The notes beneath the pieces are model-generated. The model ran no database searches. It saw only the letters and a program-made list of their open reading frames with translations, and was not told the origin of the DNA. The translations under genes and the position numbers were made by a program. DNA of 64,000 bases from Novosphingobium sp. 32-60-15. Its GTDB lineage: Bacteria; Pseudomonadota; Alphaproteobacteria; Sphingomonadales; Sphingomonadaceae. This document shows, in pieces, positions 27,307-37,281 of this stretch (the first letter of the stretch is position 1; the number at the start of each line of letters is the position of its first letter). The stretch lies in contig NZ_NCEN01000011.1 of NCBI RefSeq assembly GCF_002280675.1, positions 1-64,000 of the forward strand, written 5' to 3'.

Positions 27307-28782
27307 ATGATTGCTGTGGCCAAGACTGATCCGAGCGCCGTGATTACCAGGGGCCGCAAGGTAAAGATCCTCGCCACGGTGGGCCCTGCCAGCAGCGACC
27401 CTGAAATGCTGGAAAAGCTGGTGCGCGCAGGTGCCGATGCGTTCCGCGTGAACATGAGCCATGGCGAACACGCCATTCACGCCCAAACCATCGCCAATAT
27501 CCGCGCGCTGGAAGAAAAGCTGGGTCGCGCCATCACCGTGCTGTGCGATCTGCAGGGGCCAAAGCTGCGCGTTGGCAAGTTCAAGGAAGGCCGCGCGGTC
27601 ATCCGCCATTCGGGCCATTTCACGTTGGACCGCAATCCGGAACCCGGCGATGAAACCCGCGTCTGCCTGCCGCACCCTGAACTGTTCGGCGTGCTGCAAA
27701 AGGGCCAGCGCTTGCTGATTGATGATGGCAAGCTGCGCCTGCGCGTCATTCGCGCTGACGAGAACGAAATCCTGTGTTCTGCCGAAGTGGGCGGGGTCAT
27801 TTCCGACCGCAAGGGTGTGAACGTGCCCGATGCTGTCGTGCCCGTGCCTGCGCTGACCGAGAAGGACCGCCGCGATTTGTCGTTTGCGGTGGAGCACGGT
27901 GCAGACTGGATCGCGCTGTCGTTTGTCCAGCGGCCCGAAGATGTGGCCGAAGCGCGCCGCCTGATGGGCGGATACGGCGCATTGATGGCCAAGATCGAAA
28001 AGCCCGCCGCCATTTCGCGGCTGGAAGAGATCATCGAACTGTCCGACGGGATCATGGTGGCGCGCGGCGATCTGGGCGTTGAACTGAACCCTGAAGAAGT
28101 GCCGCCGTTGCAAAAGCGCATTGTGGAAAGCGCGCGCCGTCAGGGCAAGCCTGTGGTTGTCGCCACGCAAATGCTAGAATCGATGATCGAAGCGCCAACG
28201 CCGACACGCGCGGAAGTTTCGGACGTGGCCAATGCGGTCTATGATGGCGCGGATGCCGTGATGCTTTCGGCAGAAACCGCGGCTGGCGCTTGGCCCGAAG
28301 AGGCGGTGACGATCATGCACCGCATCGCCGCGCAAGTGGAAGCCGATCCCGGCTATGCCGCCCGCGTCCACTTCATCGAAACTCTGCCTGATCCGACCAC
28401 GGCAGACGCCTTGGCACAAGCTGCAGCCAGCATTGTGGACACTTTGCCCATCTCGGGAATCATCGTGTTCACAGGGTCGGGTTCAACCGCGCGCCGGGTT
28501 GCGCGTGAACGTCCGGGCGTGCCGATGCTGGTGCTGACGCCTTCTGCCAAGACCGCGCGCAAGGTGGGCCTGCTGTGGGGTGCCCACGCGGTCACCACCA
28601 AGGACATCGGCAGCTTTGAAGAGATGATCGCCAAGGGCAAGCGCATGGCCCTGCGTCACGGCTTTGGCACCGCAGGGTCACGTCTGGTTGCATTGGCGGG
28701 TGTTCCGTTCGGAACGCCGGGCGCGACGAACCTGCTGCATGTGGTCACGCTGACGGGCAACGAACTCGATCGGTACTCCTGA
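27307..28782 (+). CDS. pyk: Pyruvate kinase
   Basis: The enzyme makes pyruvate and ATP from phosphoenolpyruvate. Motifs: KVKILATVGPASSDPEML, ADAFRVNMSHGEH, LMAKIEKPAAISRLEEI (catalytic Lys), IMVARGDLGVEL and ATQMLESMIEAPTPTRAEVS. 491 aa with the C-terminal allosteric domain. AGGAG at 27301-27305 is only 1 base from ATG 27307 but 10 from GTG 27316, so the GTG may be the real start. It is transcribed alone. Confidence 0.95.
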   Translation: MIAVAKTDPSAVITRGRKVKILATVGPASSDPEMLEKLVRAGADAFRVNMSHGEHAIHAQTIANIRALEEKLGRAITVLCDLQGPKLRVGKFKEGRAVIRHSGHFTLDRNPEPGDETRVCLPHPELFGVLQKGQRLLIDDGKLRLRVIRADENEILCSAEVGGVISDRKGVNVPDAVVPVPALTEKDRRDLSFAVEHGADWIALSFVQRPEDVAEARRLMGGYGALMAKIEKPAAISRLEEIIELSDGIMVARGDLGVELNPEEVPPLQKRIVESARRQGKPVVVATQMLESMIEAPTPTRAEVSDVANAVYDGADAVMLSAETAAGAWPEEAVTIMHRIAAQVEADPGYAARVHFIETLPDPTTADALAQAAASIVDTLPISGIIVFTGSGSTARRVARERPGVPMLVLTPSAKTARKVGLLWGAHAVTTKDIGSFEEMIAKGKRMALRHGFGTAGSRLVALAGVPFGTPGATNLLHVVTLTGNELDRYS

Positions 28783-28832
28783 GCGGCTATGCGCAACTGA
28801 TTGGCGCGCTGACGTTCACCAGGTACGCGGAT

Positions 28833-29498
28833 TCAGCGCGATCCGAACAAAGCTGAGCCAACGCGGACATATGTCGCGCCAAGTTGTACGGCGATGTCCA
28901 GATCGTCGCTCATGCCCATGGATAGCTGGGTCAGGCCGTTGTCGTCTGCCAGCTTATCGAGCAGCGCGAAGAATGGCGCCGGTTCGATACCGGCTGGCGG
29001 TACGCACATCAGGCCGATGACGTCGATCCCGGCATCGCGGGCCTGTGCCAAAAGCGCAGGCAAATCAGAAACTGCGCATCCGCCCTTTTGGTCTTCGGCA
29101 CCGATGTTCACCTGGATAAAGCACGGCACGCGCTTGCACAGTTTGTCTTGCGCCTTGGCCAGCGCGGTGACGAGGCTTGGGCGGTCAAGCGAGTGGATGC
29201 AATCGAACAGGGCAACGGCTTCCTCGGCCTTGTTGGATTGAAGCTGCCCGACAAGGTGCAGGGCCACATCGGGGTGCGCGGCGCGGATGGCGGGCCATTT
29301 TTCCTGCGATTCCTGCACACGGTTTTCGCCAAACACCCGCTGGCCCTGATCGATGAGATCAAGGATGGCGTCGGCAGGCTTGGTCTTGGATATGGCGATC
29401 AGCGTGACGTCGCCCGCTTTGCGGCCCGCAATTTTTGCCGCCGAGGCAATGCGGGCGATGACGTTTCCAAGGGGTGATGAAGGGGCTGCCTGTTCCAT
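28833..29498 (-). CDS. YggS family PLP-binding protein (PLPBP)
   Basis: This alanine-racemase-fold barrel binds PLP and keeps vitamin B6 pools balanced. TLIAISKTKPADAI holds the PLP lysine. FGENRVQESQEKWP, LHLVGQLQSNKAEEAV and LSMGMSDDLDIAVQLGATYV complete the cofactor site. 221 aa. It is convergent with pyk and divergent from the ThiE-like gene, 22 bases between starts. Confidence 0.93.
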   Translation of the reverse strand: MEQAAPSSPLGNVIARIASAAKIAGRKAGDVTLIAISKTKPADAILDLIDQGQRVFGENRVQESQEKWPAIRAAHPDVALHLVGQLQSNKAEEAVALFDCIHSLDRPSLVTALAKAQDKLCKRVPCFIQVNIGAEDQKGGCAVSDLPALLAQARDAGIDVIGLMCVPPAGIEPAPFFALLDKLADDNGLTQLSMGMSDDLDIAVQLGATYVRVGSALFGSR

Positions 29499-29520
29499 GG
29501 CGCGGTGCTATAGCGTGAGG

Positions 29521-30063
29521 ATGGCAAAGCGCCAGACCAACAAACGGGCTCGTGTCCCTTGTCTCATCCTGATCAGCGATTGCCGCAACGATGCGGCGCT
29601 GGAACGCGCCCTTGCGCGTCTGCCACGCGGGAGTGCGCTGGTGTTCCGGCATTACCACCTGCCGCCGGTGGCGCGGCGGCTGCGGTTTGAGCGGTTGAAG
29701 CGTATTGCCCGCGCGCATGGCATTCCTGTCATTGGTGCCAGAGTGCCGCGCGGCTGGGGGGCTGACGGGGTTTATGGCAGCCCGCGCGAGGTTGCCGGGT
29801 GCAAGGGTCTGCGCCTTGCGACTGCGCATTCGCTGGCCGAAATTGGCGATGCAGTGCGGGCGGGGGCCGATGCTGTTTTGCTGTCGCCCGTTTTCCCCAC
29901 ACGGTCACATCCGGGCGGTGCAGTGCTGGGGCCGGTGCGCTTTTCAGGCATGGCGCAGCAATCGCCAATCCCGGTGATCGCGCTTGGCGGGATGACCGCG
30001 CGCCGCGCCGCACGGTTGCCTGTCCACGGCTGGGCGGCGATTGACGGGCTGAATCACAGGTAA
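29521..30063 (+). CDS. ThiE/TenI-like thiamine phosphate synthase family protein
   Basis: The C-terminal half has the ThiE barrel: ADAVLLSPVFPTRSHPGG and PIPVIALGGMTARRAARL. The N-terminal part is diverged: the usual GVHLGQxD substrate loop reads GADGVYGSPREVAG, so true thiamine-phosphate synthase activity is uncertain and a TenI-like role is possible. 180 aa from ATG 29521; the frame opens 56 codons earlier inside yggS. Start spacing to yggS is 22 bases. thiSG lies about 5 kb away. Confidence 0.75.
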   Translation: MAKRQTNKRARVPCLILISDCRNDAALERALARLPRGSALVFRHYHLPPVARRLRFERLKRIARAHGIPVIGARVPRGWGADGVYGSPREVAGCKGLRLATAHSLAEIGDAVRAGADAVLLSPVFPTRSHPGGAVLGPVRFSGMAQQSPIPVIALGGMTARRAARLPVHGWAAIDGLNHR

Positions 30064-30102
30064 ACCCGTCGGGATTCTTGACGGTGAGTCCCCTTCAGGC
30101 GC

Positions 30103-32529
30103 ATGGTGGAAACAGTAAAGGCAGGGATAAGCGCAATCATGGCAAGCCGGGCAGGATCAAGTGCACGCGGAAGCGGGGCAGACTGGCGTGCCGTGCTGCG
30201 CCGGTCCTTGCGTCGCAGCCTTGAACTGATTGGCGGTGGAGTGCTGGTTGCGCTGCTGGTATTCCTTGCACTGGCCCTGGTCAGCTATACCCAGACCGAT
30301 CCTTCGGGCAGCACCGCATCGGGCAGTCCGGTCGAAAACTGGATGGGCCTGCCCGGCGCATGGGCGGCTGAACGCGTATTGCTGTTCTTTGGTGTACCCG
30401 GAGCGCTGCTTTTGCCGCTGTTGTGGGTGTTTGCGCGCCGGTTGTGGGATGCGCAAAGCGATCTGATCGACTTTGATGACGAAGATGGCGAGCTGGCATC
30501 GCCGCGCTGGTGGCGGCCAACTTTGCTGCTGTTTGTGGCGATGGCACTGATCGGTACGGCGCTGGCGCTGTGGGGCGCAAGTGATGCCAGCCGTCTGCCT
30601 GCGGGCCTTGGCGGCATGGCGGGCTTGCTGGGCGCTGCGGCCATTACGGGCGTCGCCAGCCTGCTGCCACAAGTGCCGGTGATCTGGTTTTCCGCGCCGC
30701 TGGGGTTGATTGCGCTTGGCGTCGGGATGGCCATTGCCAGCCGCGTGTTTGCGTTTGACTGGGCGCGCATGCTGTCATTGCCGCCGTTCTTGCGCCGCGC
30801 CCCGCGCGAAGACATGGACGGCGATGATTATGATGACACGCCGGTGGCCGCGCCCGCCAAAAAAGCCAAGCGTGACAAGGAAGCGCGCGCGGTGGCCGAT
30901 GCCATCGACATCGAAGCATCGCTTGCCCCGCGCAAGCCGACCGAGATTTCAGACCCCACGCGCAATCCCGCGCCTGCTGCGGCCTTCCCCAAAGTCCGGC
31001 AGGGTGATCTGTTCGATAAGTATGAACTGCCCTCGATCGACATCCTGATCGAAGCGCCGCCGGGTTCGGAACAGAAGATCGACAAGCTGGCGCTGGAACG
31101 CAATGCGCGGCTGCTGGAAAACGTGCTGGATGATTTCAACGTAAAGGGTGAAATCACCGCCGTCCGCACTGGCCCTGTCGTCACGATGTACGAACTGGAA
31201 CCGGCTCCGGGCATCAAGGCCAGCCGCGTGATCGGCTTGGCAGACGACATCGCCCGCAACATGAGCGCGATTTCCGCGCGCGTATCGGCCATTCCGGGCC
31301 GAACCGTGATGGGCATCGAATTGCCCAACGCCATCCGCGATATGGTTTCGTTCCGCGAACTGATCGCTTGTGAAAAGTTTGCCAATTCTAAGGCCTTGCT
31401 GCCGATCATCTTGGGCAAGGACATTTCGGGCGAACCGATTGTGGCTGATTTGGCCACGATGCCGCACTTGCTGGTGGCTGGCACCACCGGTTCGGGTAAA
31501 TCGGTCGGCCTCAACTGCATCCTGCTGTCACTGCTGTACCGGCTTACGCCCGCGCAGTGCCGCCTGATCCTTGTCGATCCCAAAGTGCTGGAATTGAAGT
31601 CTTATGACGACATTCCGCACTTGCTTTCGCCTGTGGTGACCGAGCCTGCAAAGGCCGTGCGCGCGCTGAAATGGGCGGTTGAGGAAATGGAGCGGCGCTA
31701 TCGCCAGATGTCGTCCATCGCGGTGCGCAATATCTCGGGCTTCAACGAAAAGGTGCGCGCAGCACAGGCCAAGGGCAAGCCGCTGGGCCGCCGCATCCAG
31801 GTGGGCTTTGATCCCGATACGGGTGAGGAATTGTTCGAAGAACAGCAGCTTGAATACGAAGTGCTGCCCCAAATCGTGGTGATCGTCGACGAACTGGCCG
31901 ACCTTATGGTGACGGTGGGCAAGGAAATCGAAGTGCTGATCCAGCGGCTTTCGCAAAAGAGCCGCGCGGCGGGCATTCACCTGATCATGGCCACGCAGCG
32001 CCCGTCGGTTGACGTGATCACCGGCGTGATCAAGGCCAACTTGCCCACGCGCATCAGCTTTGCCGTGACCAGCCGCATCGACAGTCGCACGATCCTTGGC
32101 GAACAGGGCGCAGAGCAACTGCTGGGCAAGGGCGATATGCTCTACAAGCCCAATACCGATCCGGTAAAACGCGTCCACGGCCCGTTCGTTTCGGACGAAG
32201 AGGTTGAAAAGGTGGCTGATCACTGGCGCAGTCAGGGCAGCCCTGATTACGTTGATTCGGTTACTGAAGAACCCGAAGACGGCGGCTTCAACTTTGACGA
32301 TATCGATGGCGCATCGGACAATCCCGAAGACCGCAAGTACCGTCAGGTCTGCCAGCTGGTGTTCGAAAGCCAGAAGGCCTCGGCCAGCTGGATCCAGCGC
32401 CAGATGGGCGTGGGCTATAACACCGCGTCCAAATGGATCGAGCGGATGGAAGCAGATGGGCTGGTCGGCCCTGCAAACCATGTGGGTCGGCGCGAAATCT
32501 ATCGCGACAAGGACGGCAACGTGCTGTGA
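30103..32529 (+). CDS. ftsK: DNA translocase FtsK/SpoIIIE
   Basis: This is a septal DNA pump for chromosome dimer resolution and terminus segregation. Four N-terminal membrane helices (about 45-225) are followed by a linker, then the motor: LVAGTTGSGKSVGLNCILL (Walker A) and QIVVIVDELADLMVTVGKEI (Walker B). The C-terminal gamma winged helix (ASWIQRQMGVGYNTASKWIE) reads KOPS sites. 808 aa, complete. A start at ATG 30139 is possible. The linker is shorter than in E. coli, as in other alphaproteobacteria. Confidence 0.95.
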   Translation: MVETVKAGISAIMASRAGSSARGSGADWRAVLRRSLRRSLELIGGGVLVALLVFLALALVSYTQTDPSGSTASGSPVENWMGLPGAWAAERVLLFFGVPGALLLPLLWVFARRLWDAQSDLIDFDDEDGELASPRWWRPTLLLFVAMALIGTALALWGASDASRLPAGLGGMAGLLGAAAITGVASLLPQVPVIWFSAPLGLIALGVGMAIASRVFAFDWARMLSLPPFLRRAPREDMDGDDYDDTPVAAPAKKAKRDKEARAVADAIDIEASLAPRKPTEISDPTRNPAPAAAFPKVRQGDLFDKYELPSIDILIEAPPGSEQKIDKLALERNARLLENVLDDFNVKGEITAVRTGPVVTMYELEPAPGIKASRVIGLADDIARNMSAISARVSAIPGRTVMGIELPNAIRDMVSFRELIACEKFANSKALLPIILGKDISGEPIVADLATMPHLLVAGTTGSGKSVGLNCILLSLLYRLTPAQCRLILVDPKVLELKSYDDIPHLLSPVVTEPAKAVRALKWAVEEMERRYRQMSSIAVRNISGFNEKVRAAQAKGKPLGRRIQVGFDPDTGEELFEEQQLEYEVLPQIVVIVDELADLMVTVGKEIEVLIQRLSQKSRAAGIHLIMATQRPSVDVITGVIKANLPTRISFAVTSRIDSRTILGEQGAEQLLGKGDMLYKPNTDPVKRVHGPFVSDEEVEKVADHWRSQGSPDYVDSVTEEPEDGGFNFDDIDGASDNPEDRKYRQVCQLVFESQKASASWIQRQMGVGYNTASKWIERMEADGLVGPANHVGRREIYRDKDGNVL

Positions 32530-32561
32530 TGCAACGCTGATTTCATACCCCAACCCCGCAC

Positions 32562-32650
32562 ATCACCACACCCGCTCATGCTGAGCTTGTCGAAGCATCA
32601 CGCGCCGCGTGTGGTGCAGGCACCCTTCGACAGGCTCAGGGTGAGCGGGT
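32562..32650. repeat. Palindromic repeat (GAGCTTGTCGAAG family)
   Basis: CCCGCTCATGCTGAGCTTG faces CAGGCTCAGGGTGAGCGGG with CGAAG/CTTCG inside, and an inner CACGCG/CGCGTG. It lies just after ftsK. The same motif type is dispersed in many proteobacterial genomes. Confidence 0.7.
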
Positions 32651-32701
32651 TTGGGGGATTTCGAATGAAAGGGGACTGCCCCAATTTTTAGGGAATGCCC
32701 C

Positions 32702-33103
32702 CTAATTCTGGATCATGAATGGCGCGGCCACATCCTTGGGTACGCGCATCAGGCGGCCTGAGGCGCGATCTATCAAGGCCCATGTGGTTTTCGCGCTGAC
32801 GATGATCTTGCCCGCCGCATTGGTGAAATCCACCCGCCGGTCAAACCGTGCGCCGGTGGGGCCTTCGGGCAGGAACGTCTCCGCATCGACGCTTTCACCC
32901 TGTGCGATGTTGCCGCGATAATCGATCTCGTGCCGCGTCACGACCCAGACGTAGGCCTGCTGGTGCGCCAGCGGAGCCACCGCCTCCCAATGCGCGGTGG
33001 CCATGTCCTGAATCCAGTTCACCCACACCGCATTGTTCACATGGCCCAGCTCATCGATATGTTCGGGGCCAGCGGTGAAGGTGAGGGTGTGGCTGTTGGT
33101 CAC
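32702..33103 (-). CDS. Acyl-CoA thioesterase (4HBT family)
   Basis: This hot-dog fold thioesterase of 133 aa has the 4HBT active-site segment DELGHVNNAVWVNWIQDMAT near the N-terminus and HEIDYRGNIAQGESVDAET. It hydrolyses acyl-CoAs; the substrate is unknown. The start is GTG 33103, whose GTGA overlaps the stop of the oligopeptidase gene, so translation is coupled. The open frame continues to 33262 but only over the neighbouring gene. Confidence 0.87.
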   Translation of the reverse strand: MTNSHTLTFTAGPEHIDELGHVNNAVWVNWIQDMATAHWEAVAPLAHQQAYVWVVTRHEIDYRGNIAQGESVDAETFLPEGPTGARFDRRVDFTNAAGKIIVSAKTTWALIDRASGRLMRVPKDVAAPFMIQN

Positions 33104-35190
33104 GCCTCCACGCCCAACTGCCACAGGATGAACGCGAATTCCTCGGCGGTTTCCTTTAAGGATTCGAACCGGCCTGATTTGCCGCCGTGGCCTGCGCCCA
33201 TGTTGGTCTTTAGGATCAGTTCGTTGGAATCGGTCTTCACTTCGCGCAGTTTGGCGACCCATTTGGCGGGTTCCCAGTAGGTAACGCGCGGATCGTTGAG
33301 ACCAGCGGTGACCATCAGCGGCGGATAGGCCTGCGGTTTGACCTGATCATAGGGCGAATAGGACTGGATCAGTTCGAACGCGGCCTTGTCTTCAATCGGG
33401 TTGCCCCATTCAGGCCATTCGCCCGGCGTCAGCGGAAGGTCCGCGTCAAGCATAGTGGCCAGCACATCGACGAAGGGCACGTGCGCAACGACCGCGCCCC
33501 ACAGATCGGGATCGCTATTGATCACCGCGCCCATCAGTTCGCCGCCTGCCGATCCGCCCGAAATGCTGATCTTGCCCGCCGCCGTAAATCCGCGATCAAT
33601 CAGGCCTTTGGCGACATCGACGAAATCGTTGAAGGTGTTGGTGCGCGCCTCCAGTTTGCCCGCCTTATACCAAGCGCGGCCCAGATCATCGCCGCCCCGG
33701 ATATGCGCGATGGCATATGCAAAGCCGCGATCGACAAGGCTGAGACGCGTGGTCGAAAAGCCCGGCCCGATGGCGATGCCATAAGCGCCATAGCCATAAA
33801 GGTGAAGCGGTCCGCCCCCCTGCCCATTAATGGCCGCACGATCCTTGCGCCAGACCACACTGACCGGAACCAAGGTGCCATCGCGCGCGGCGATTTCCAA
33901 CCGGGCGGTTTCATAAAGCGAGGCGTCATAACCGCTGGGGATTTCCTGCACTTTCAGAAGTTTCAGGCTGCGTGTGGCGACATCGTAATCGAACGACGAA
34001 GCCGGGCTGACCATCGATTCATAACCGACGCGCAGCACCGTCATCGCCCATTCGGGATTATCACCCAGCGACGCTTCGTAGCTGGCTTCGGGGAATTCGA
34101 TGGGCTCGATGCGCGCAGGATCATCGTAATAGCGCACTTCGATGCGGTCCAACCCGCGCACCCGGCCTTCGACCACGTAGAAATCGCGGAACAGTTCAAA
34201 GCCGGTGAGGTAAAACTCGTCCGACCCTTCGATCAGCGTGGTCCATTCACCCGGATTGCCGAGCGGTGCGGTTGCGAGGCGGAAGTTTTCGTGGGTGTCG
34301 TTGGTGTGGATGTAAAGCACGCCGTCGCGTTCATCGACATCGTATTCCACGCCCTTCTGCCGCGCTTTGACGAGGATTGGTTCCGCCAAAGGATCGTGCG
34401 CGGGGACCAGCCGCGTTTCACCGGTTTCATGATCGCCGGTGGAGATGATCAGCCACTGTTCATTGGCCGAAAGCGCCGCGCCGACGCGGAAGCCTTCATC
34501 GTCCTCGTGATACAGTTCCACATCGTTTTCGAGCGGCTGGCCGATCCAGTGAAGCCGCGCATTGTCGGTCCGCCAGTTTTCGTTGGCGAGGCTGTAAACA
34601 AGGCCGGTATCGTTCTTCACCCAGATCAGGCCGGACAATGTGCCGGGGATTTCGTCCGCCAGAACCTCGCCCGTGGCGATCACCTTTATCCGCGCTGTGA
34701 AGCGTTCCGAGCCATTGTCATCGACCGACCACGCCAGCTTGGTGCCATCGGACGACACTGCAATCGCGCCAAGGCGGAAGTATTCCACGCCGTCGGCCAA
34801 TGCTACTTCATCAAGGATCAGTTCGTCCGCGCTGCCGTCATCGGGCGAACCCACCGGGCGGCGCCACCACTTCTTGTATTCCGCGCCCTCTTCGTATTCG
34901 ATCCAGTACAGGAAATTGCCGTCCTTCTGCGGGACCGACTTGTCAGCCTCTTTGATGCGCGCGCGCATTTCGGTGAACAAGTTGTCGATCACCGGTTTGC
35001 GTTCGCCCATGCGGGCTTCGAACCACGCGTTCTCTGCCTCAAGATGGCCGAGTATGTCCTTGTCGGTCACTTCCGGATAGCCGGGATCGCGAAGCCACGC
35101 GTAATCGTCGGTCACGCTCAACCCGTGGTGCGAAAAGGTGTGGGGCTTTTTGGGGGCGAAGGGAGGTGTGGCAAGTGTCATCCCCCGCAT
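33100..35190 (-). CDS. ptrB: Prolyl oligopeptidase family serine peptidase (oligopeptidase B)
   Basis: S9A peptidases cut short peptides after basic residues. The N-terminal seven-bladed propeller (about 75-410) is followed by an alpha/beta hydrolase. The catalytic triad is seen in KISISGGSAGGELMG (Ser), TAGLNDPRVTYWEP (Asp) and NMGAGHGGKSGRFE (His). ERKPVIDNLFTEMRARIKEAD is the family's N-terminal block. 696 aa, no signal peptide, so cytoplasmic. ATG 35181 (MTLATPPF) is an alternative start. It is divergent from aminopeptidase P. Confidence 0.92.
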   Translation of the reverse strand: MRGMTLATPPFAPKKPHTFSHHGLSVTDDYAWLRDPGYPEVTDKDILGHLEAENAWFEARMGERKPVIDNLFTEMRARIKEADKSVPQKDGNFLYWIEYEEGAEYKKWWRRPVGSPDDGSADELILDEVALADGVEYFRLGAIAVSSDGTKLAWSVDDNGSERFTARIKVIATGEVLADEIPGTLSGLIWVKNDTGLVYSLANENWRTDNARLHWIGQPLENDVELYHEDDEGFRVGAALSANEQWLIISTGDHETGETRLVPAHDPLAEPILVKARQKGVEYDVDERDGVLYIHTNDTHENFRLATAPLGNPGEWTTLIEGSDEFYLTGFELFRDFYVVEGRVRGLDRIEVRYYDDPARIEPIEFPEASYEASLGDNPEWAMTVLRVGYESMVSPASSFDYDVATRSLKLLKVQEIPSGYDASLYETARLEIAARDGTLVPVSVVWRKDRAAINGQGGGPLHLYGYGAYGIAIGPGFSTTRLSLVDRGFAYAIAHIRGGDDLGRAWYKAGKLEARTNTFNDFVDVAKGLIDRGFTAAGKISISGGSAGGELMGAVINSDPDLWGAVVAHVPFVDVLATMLDADLPLTPGEWPEWGNPIEDKAAFELIQSYSPYDQVKPQAYPPLMVTAGLNDPRVTYWEPAKWVAKLREVKTDSNELILKTNMGAGHGGKSGRFESLKETAEEFAFILWQLGVEA

Positions 35191-35246
35191 CTATGGTGTG
35201 CACATGATGCCCGCAAGTCGGGCTTTGGATGATTCAGGAATTGCCC

Positions 35247-37052
35247 ATGTTGATGCACACGCACGAAGCCCGTCTTGACGCCCTGCGCAAGCAATTGGCG
35301 AAGGACGGATGGGATGGCTTTGTCATCCCGATTTCCGATGAACATATGAGCGAGTATGTCGGCAGCTATGCCCAGCGGCTGGAATGGTTGACCGGCTTTG
35401 GCGGATCAGCGGGCACAGCAGTGGTGCTGGCAGACAAGGCCGCGATCTTTGTTGACGGGCGCTACACCCTGCAAGTGCGTGATCAGGTGGACGGCGCACT
35501 GTGGGCTTACGAATCGGTGCCGCAGACCAGCGTTGCGGCGTGGCTGGCAGACCATGCGCAGCAAGGCGCGCGGATCGGCTATGACGCGTGGTTGCATTCC
35601 AAGGGCTGGGCCGATGGTGTGGCCAAAGCGCTGCGGGCGAAGGATGCATTGCTCCTGCCGGTGGGGCGCAATCCGGTGGATGTGGTGTGGGAAGACCAGC
35701 CTGCGCCATCGCTCGCGCCCGCAGTGCCCCATGCCGAGGCTCACGCAGGCAAATCCGCGCATGAAAAGCGCGCCGAAGTGGCCGAATGGTTGGGCGCGAA
35801 ACGGCTTGATGCAGCCGTGGTGACGGCGCTTGATTCAGTGGCATGGCTGCTGAATATTCGCGGGGCCGATGTGGACCGCACGCCCGTGGCGCTGTCGTTC
35901 GTGATTGCGCACGCCGATGGCACAGCGGACCTGTTTATCGCGCCGGAAAAGGTGACGGCGGACCTTGCGGCTCATCTGGGCAATGCGGTGCGGGTGCAGC
36001 CGCGTGATGCTTTTGTGCCCGCGCTGGAGGCGTTGAAGGGCCGCAAGGTGGCGGTTGATCCCGAACGCGCGGTTGCGGCGGTGTTCCATGCGCTGGAGGG
36101 GGCAGGGGCCAATGTTGTGCCGCTGACCGATCCCGTGGTGCTGCCAAAGGCGATCAAGAACCCGGTCGAGCAGGCAGGCCACCGCGCCGCGCAAGCCCGC
36201 GATGGTGCTGCAATAGCGCGGTTCTTACGTTGGGTGTGCAAAGAAGCGCCGAAAGGCGACGTCACCGAATTGTCCGCCGCTGATCGTTTGCAGGCCTTCC
36301 GCGCTGAAGGTGGCCTGCTGAAAGACTTGTCGTTCGATACGATTTCGGGCGCTGGCCCCAATGGCGCGGTGGTGCATTACCGGGTGAGCGCGGAGTCCAG
36401 CCGCACGCTGGAGCCGAACAGCGTTTACCTTGTCGATTCAGGCGGGCAATATGTGGACGGCACGACCGACATTACGCGCACCGTATGGATCGGCCCCGAT
36501 GCGCCGCCAGCGCAAGTGAAAGACCGGTTCACCCGCGTGTTGAAGGGTCACATCGCGCTGGCATGCGCGGTGTTCCCCAAAGGCACCGCAGGCAGTCAGT
36601 TGGACAGCTTTGCGCGGCAGTTCCTGTGGCAGGCGGGCCTTGATTATGCCCACGGCACCGGCCACGGCGTGGGCAGCTTCCTTTCGGTCCACGAAGGCCC
36701 GCAGCGGATTGCAAAGGCCGCAGGCGGGCAAGCTGGCACGGGACAGGAATTGCTGGCTGGCATGATCCTGTCGAACGAGCCGGGCTATTACAAAACCGGC
36801 GAATACGGCATCCGCATCGAAAATCTGGTGTTGGTGGAACGGCGCGAGATTGCAGGCGCAGAGGGCGAATTTTTCGGCTTTGAAACGCTTACCTTCGCGC
36901 CGATTGACCGCGCGCTAGTGGATGTGGCGCTGCTGACGGGAGAAGAACGCGCTTGGTTTGATGGTTATCACGCGCAAGTGCGCGCTATTCTGGCACCGCA
37001 GCTTGCCGGTGCTGATCTTGGCTGGCTGGAAGCGGCCTGTGCGCCGTTGTGA
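35247..37052 (+). CDS. pepP: Xaa-Pro aminopeptidase (M24B, aminopeptidase P)
   Basis: The protein removes N-terminal residues preceding proline. Two creatinase-like N-terminal domains (about 1-300) precede the pita-bread catalytic domain. The metal ligands are in YLVDSGGQYVDGTTDITRTV (two Asp), GTGHGVGSFLSVHEGP (His), ILSNEPGYYKTG (Glu) and IRIENLVLVE (Glu). About 601 aa, the long form also found in eukaryotes. ATG 35247 is chosen because AGGA (35236-35239) sits 7 bases upstream; ATG 35229 has no such site. Confidence 0.93.
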   Translation: MLMHTHEARLDALRKQLAKDGWDGFVIPISDEHMSEYVGSYAQRLEWLTGFGGSAGTAVVLADKAAIFVDGRYTLQVRDQVDGALWAYESVPQTSVAAWLADHAQQGARIGYDAWLHSKGWADGVAKALRAKDALLLPVGRNPVDVVWEDQPAPSLAPAVPHAEAHAGKSAHEKRAEVAEWLGAKRLDAAVVTALDSVAWLLNIRGADVDRTPVALSFVIAHADGTADLFIAPEKVTADLAAHLGNAVRVQPRDAFVPALEALKGRKVAVDPERAVAAVFHALEGAGANVVPLTDPVVLPKAIKNPVEQAGHRAAQARDGAAIARFLRWVCKEAPKGDVTELSAADRLQAFRAEGGLLKDLSFDTISGAGPNGAVVHYRVSAESSRTLEPNSVYLVDSGGQYVDGTTDITRTVWIGPDAPPAQVKDRFTRVLKGHIALACAVFPKGTAGSQLDSFARQFLWQAGLDYAHGTGHGVGSFLSVHEGPQRIAKAAGGQAGTGQELLAGMILSNEPGYYKTGEYGIRIENLVLVERREIAGAEGEFFGFETLTFAPIDRALVDVALLTGEERAWFDGYHAQVRAILAPQLAGADLGWLEAACAPL

Positions 37053-37091
37053 AGCTCCAGCTTTCGGGCAAGTGAACAGGCTGCACCATGC

Positions 37092-37141
37092 GCGACAAAT
37101 TGCGACAAAGAACCGGGGTTTCCGGCATAGTCGCGCGACAA
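37092..37141 (+). promoter_or_regulatory. GCGACAA direct repeats, likely response-regulator site
   Basis: GCGACAAA occurs at 37092-37099 and again at 37102-37109, exactly one helical turn apart. GCGACAA recurs at 37135-37141. Tandem half-sites at 10 to 11 bp are the usual pattern for OmpR-family regulators, and such a gene lies downstream in this operon. Confidence 0.5.
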
Positions 37142-37281
37142 CCGGCGCTTAGATAGGGAATACGGAAACTGCGGTCGTCCCCAACCAGTCCCCCCACTGG
37201 GCAAGGTTCCCCCCTCCCCTTCCTTGCCAGATGGCGGATGGCCGCAGTTTCTCCCCTATTACGCTCACAGGAGCACCCGAC

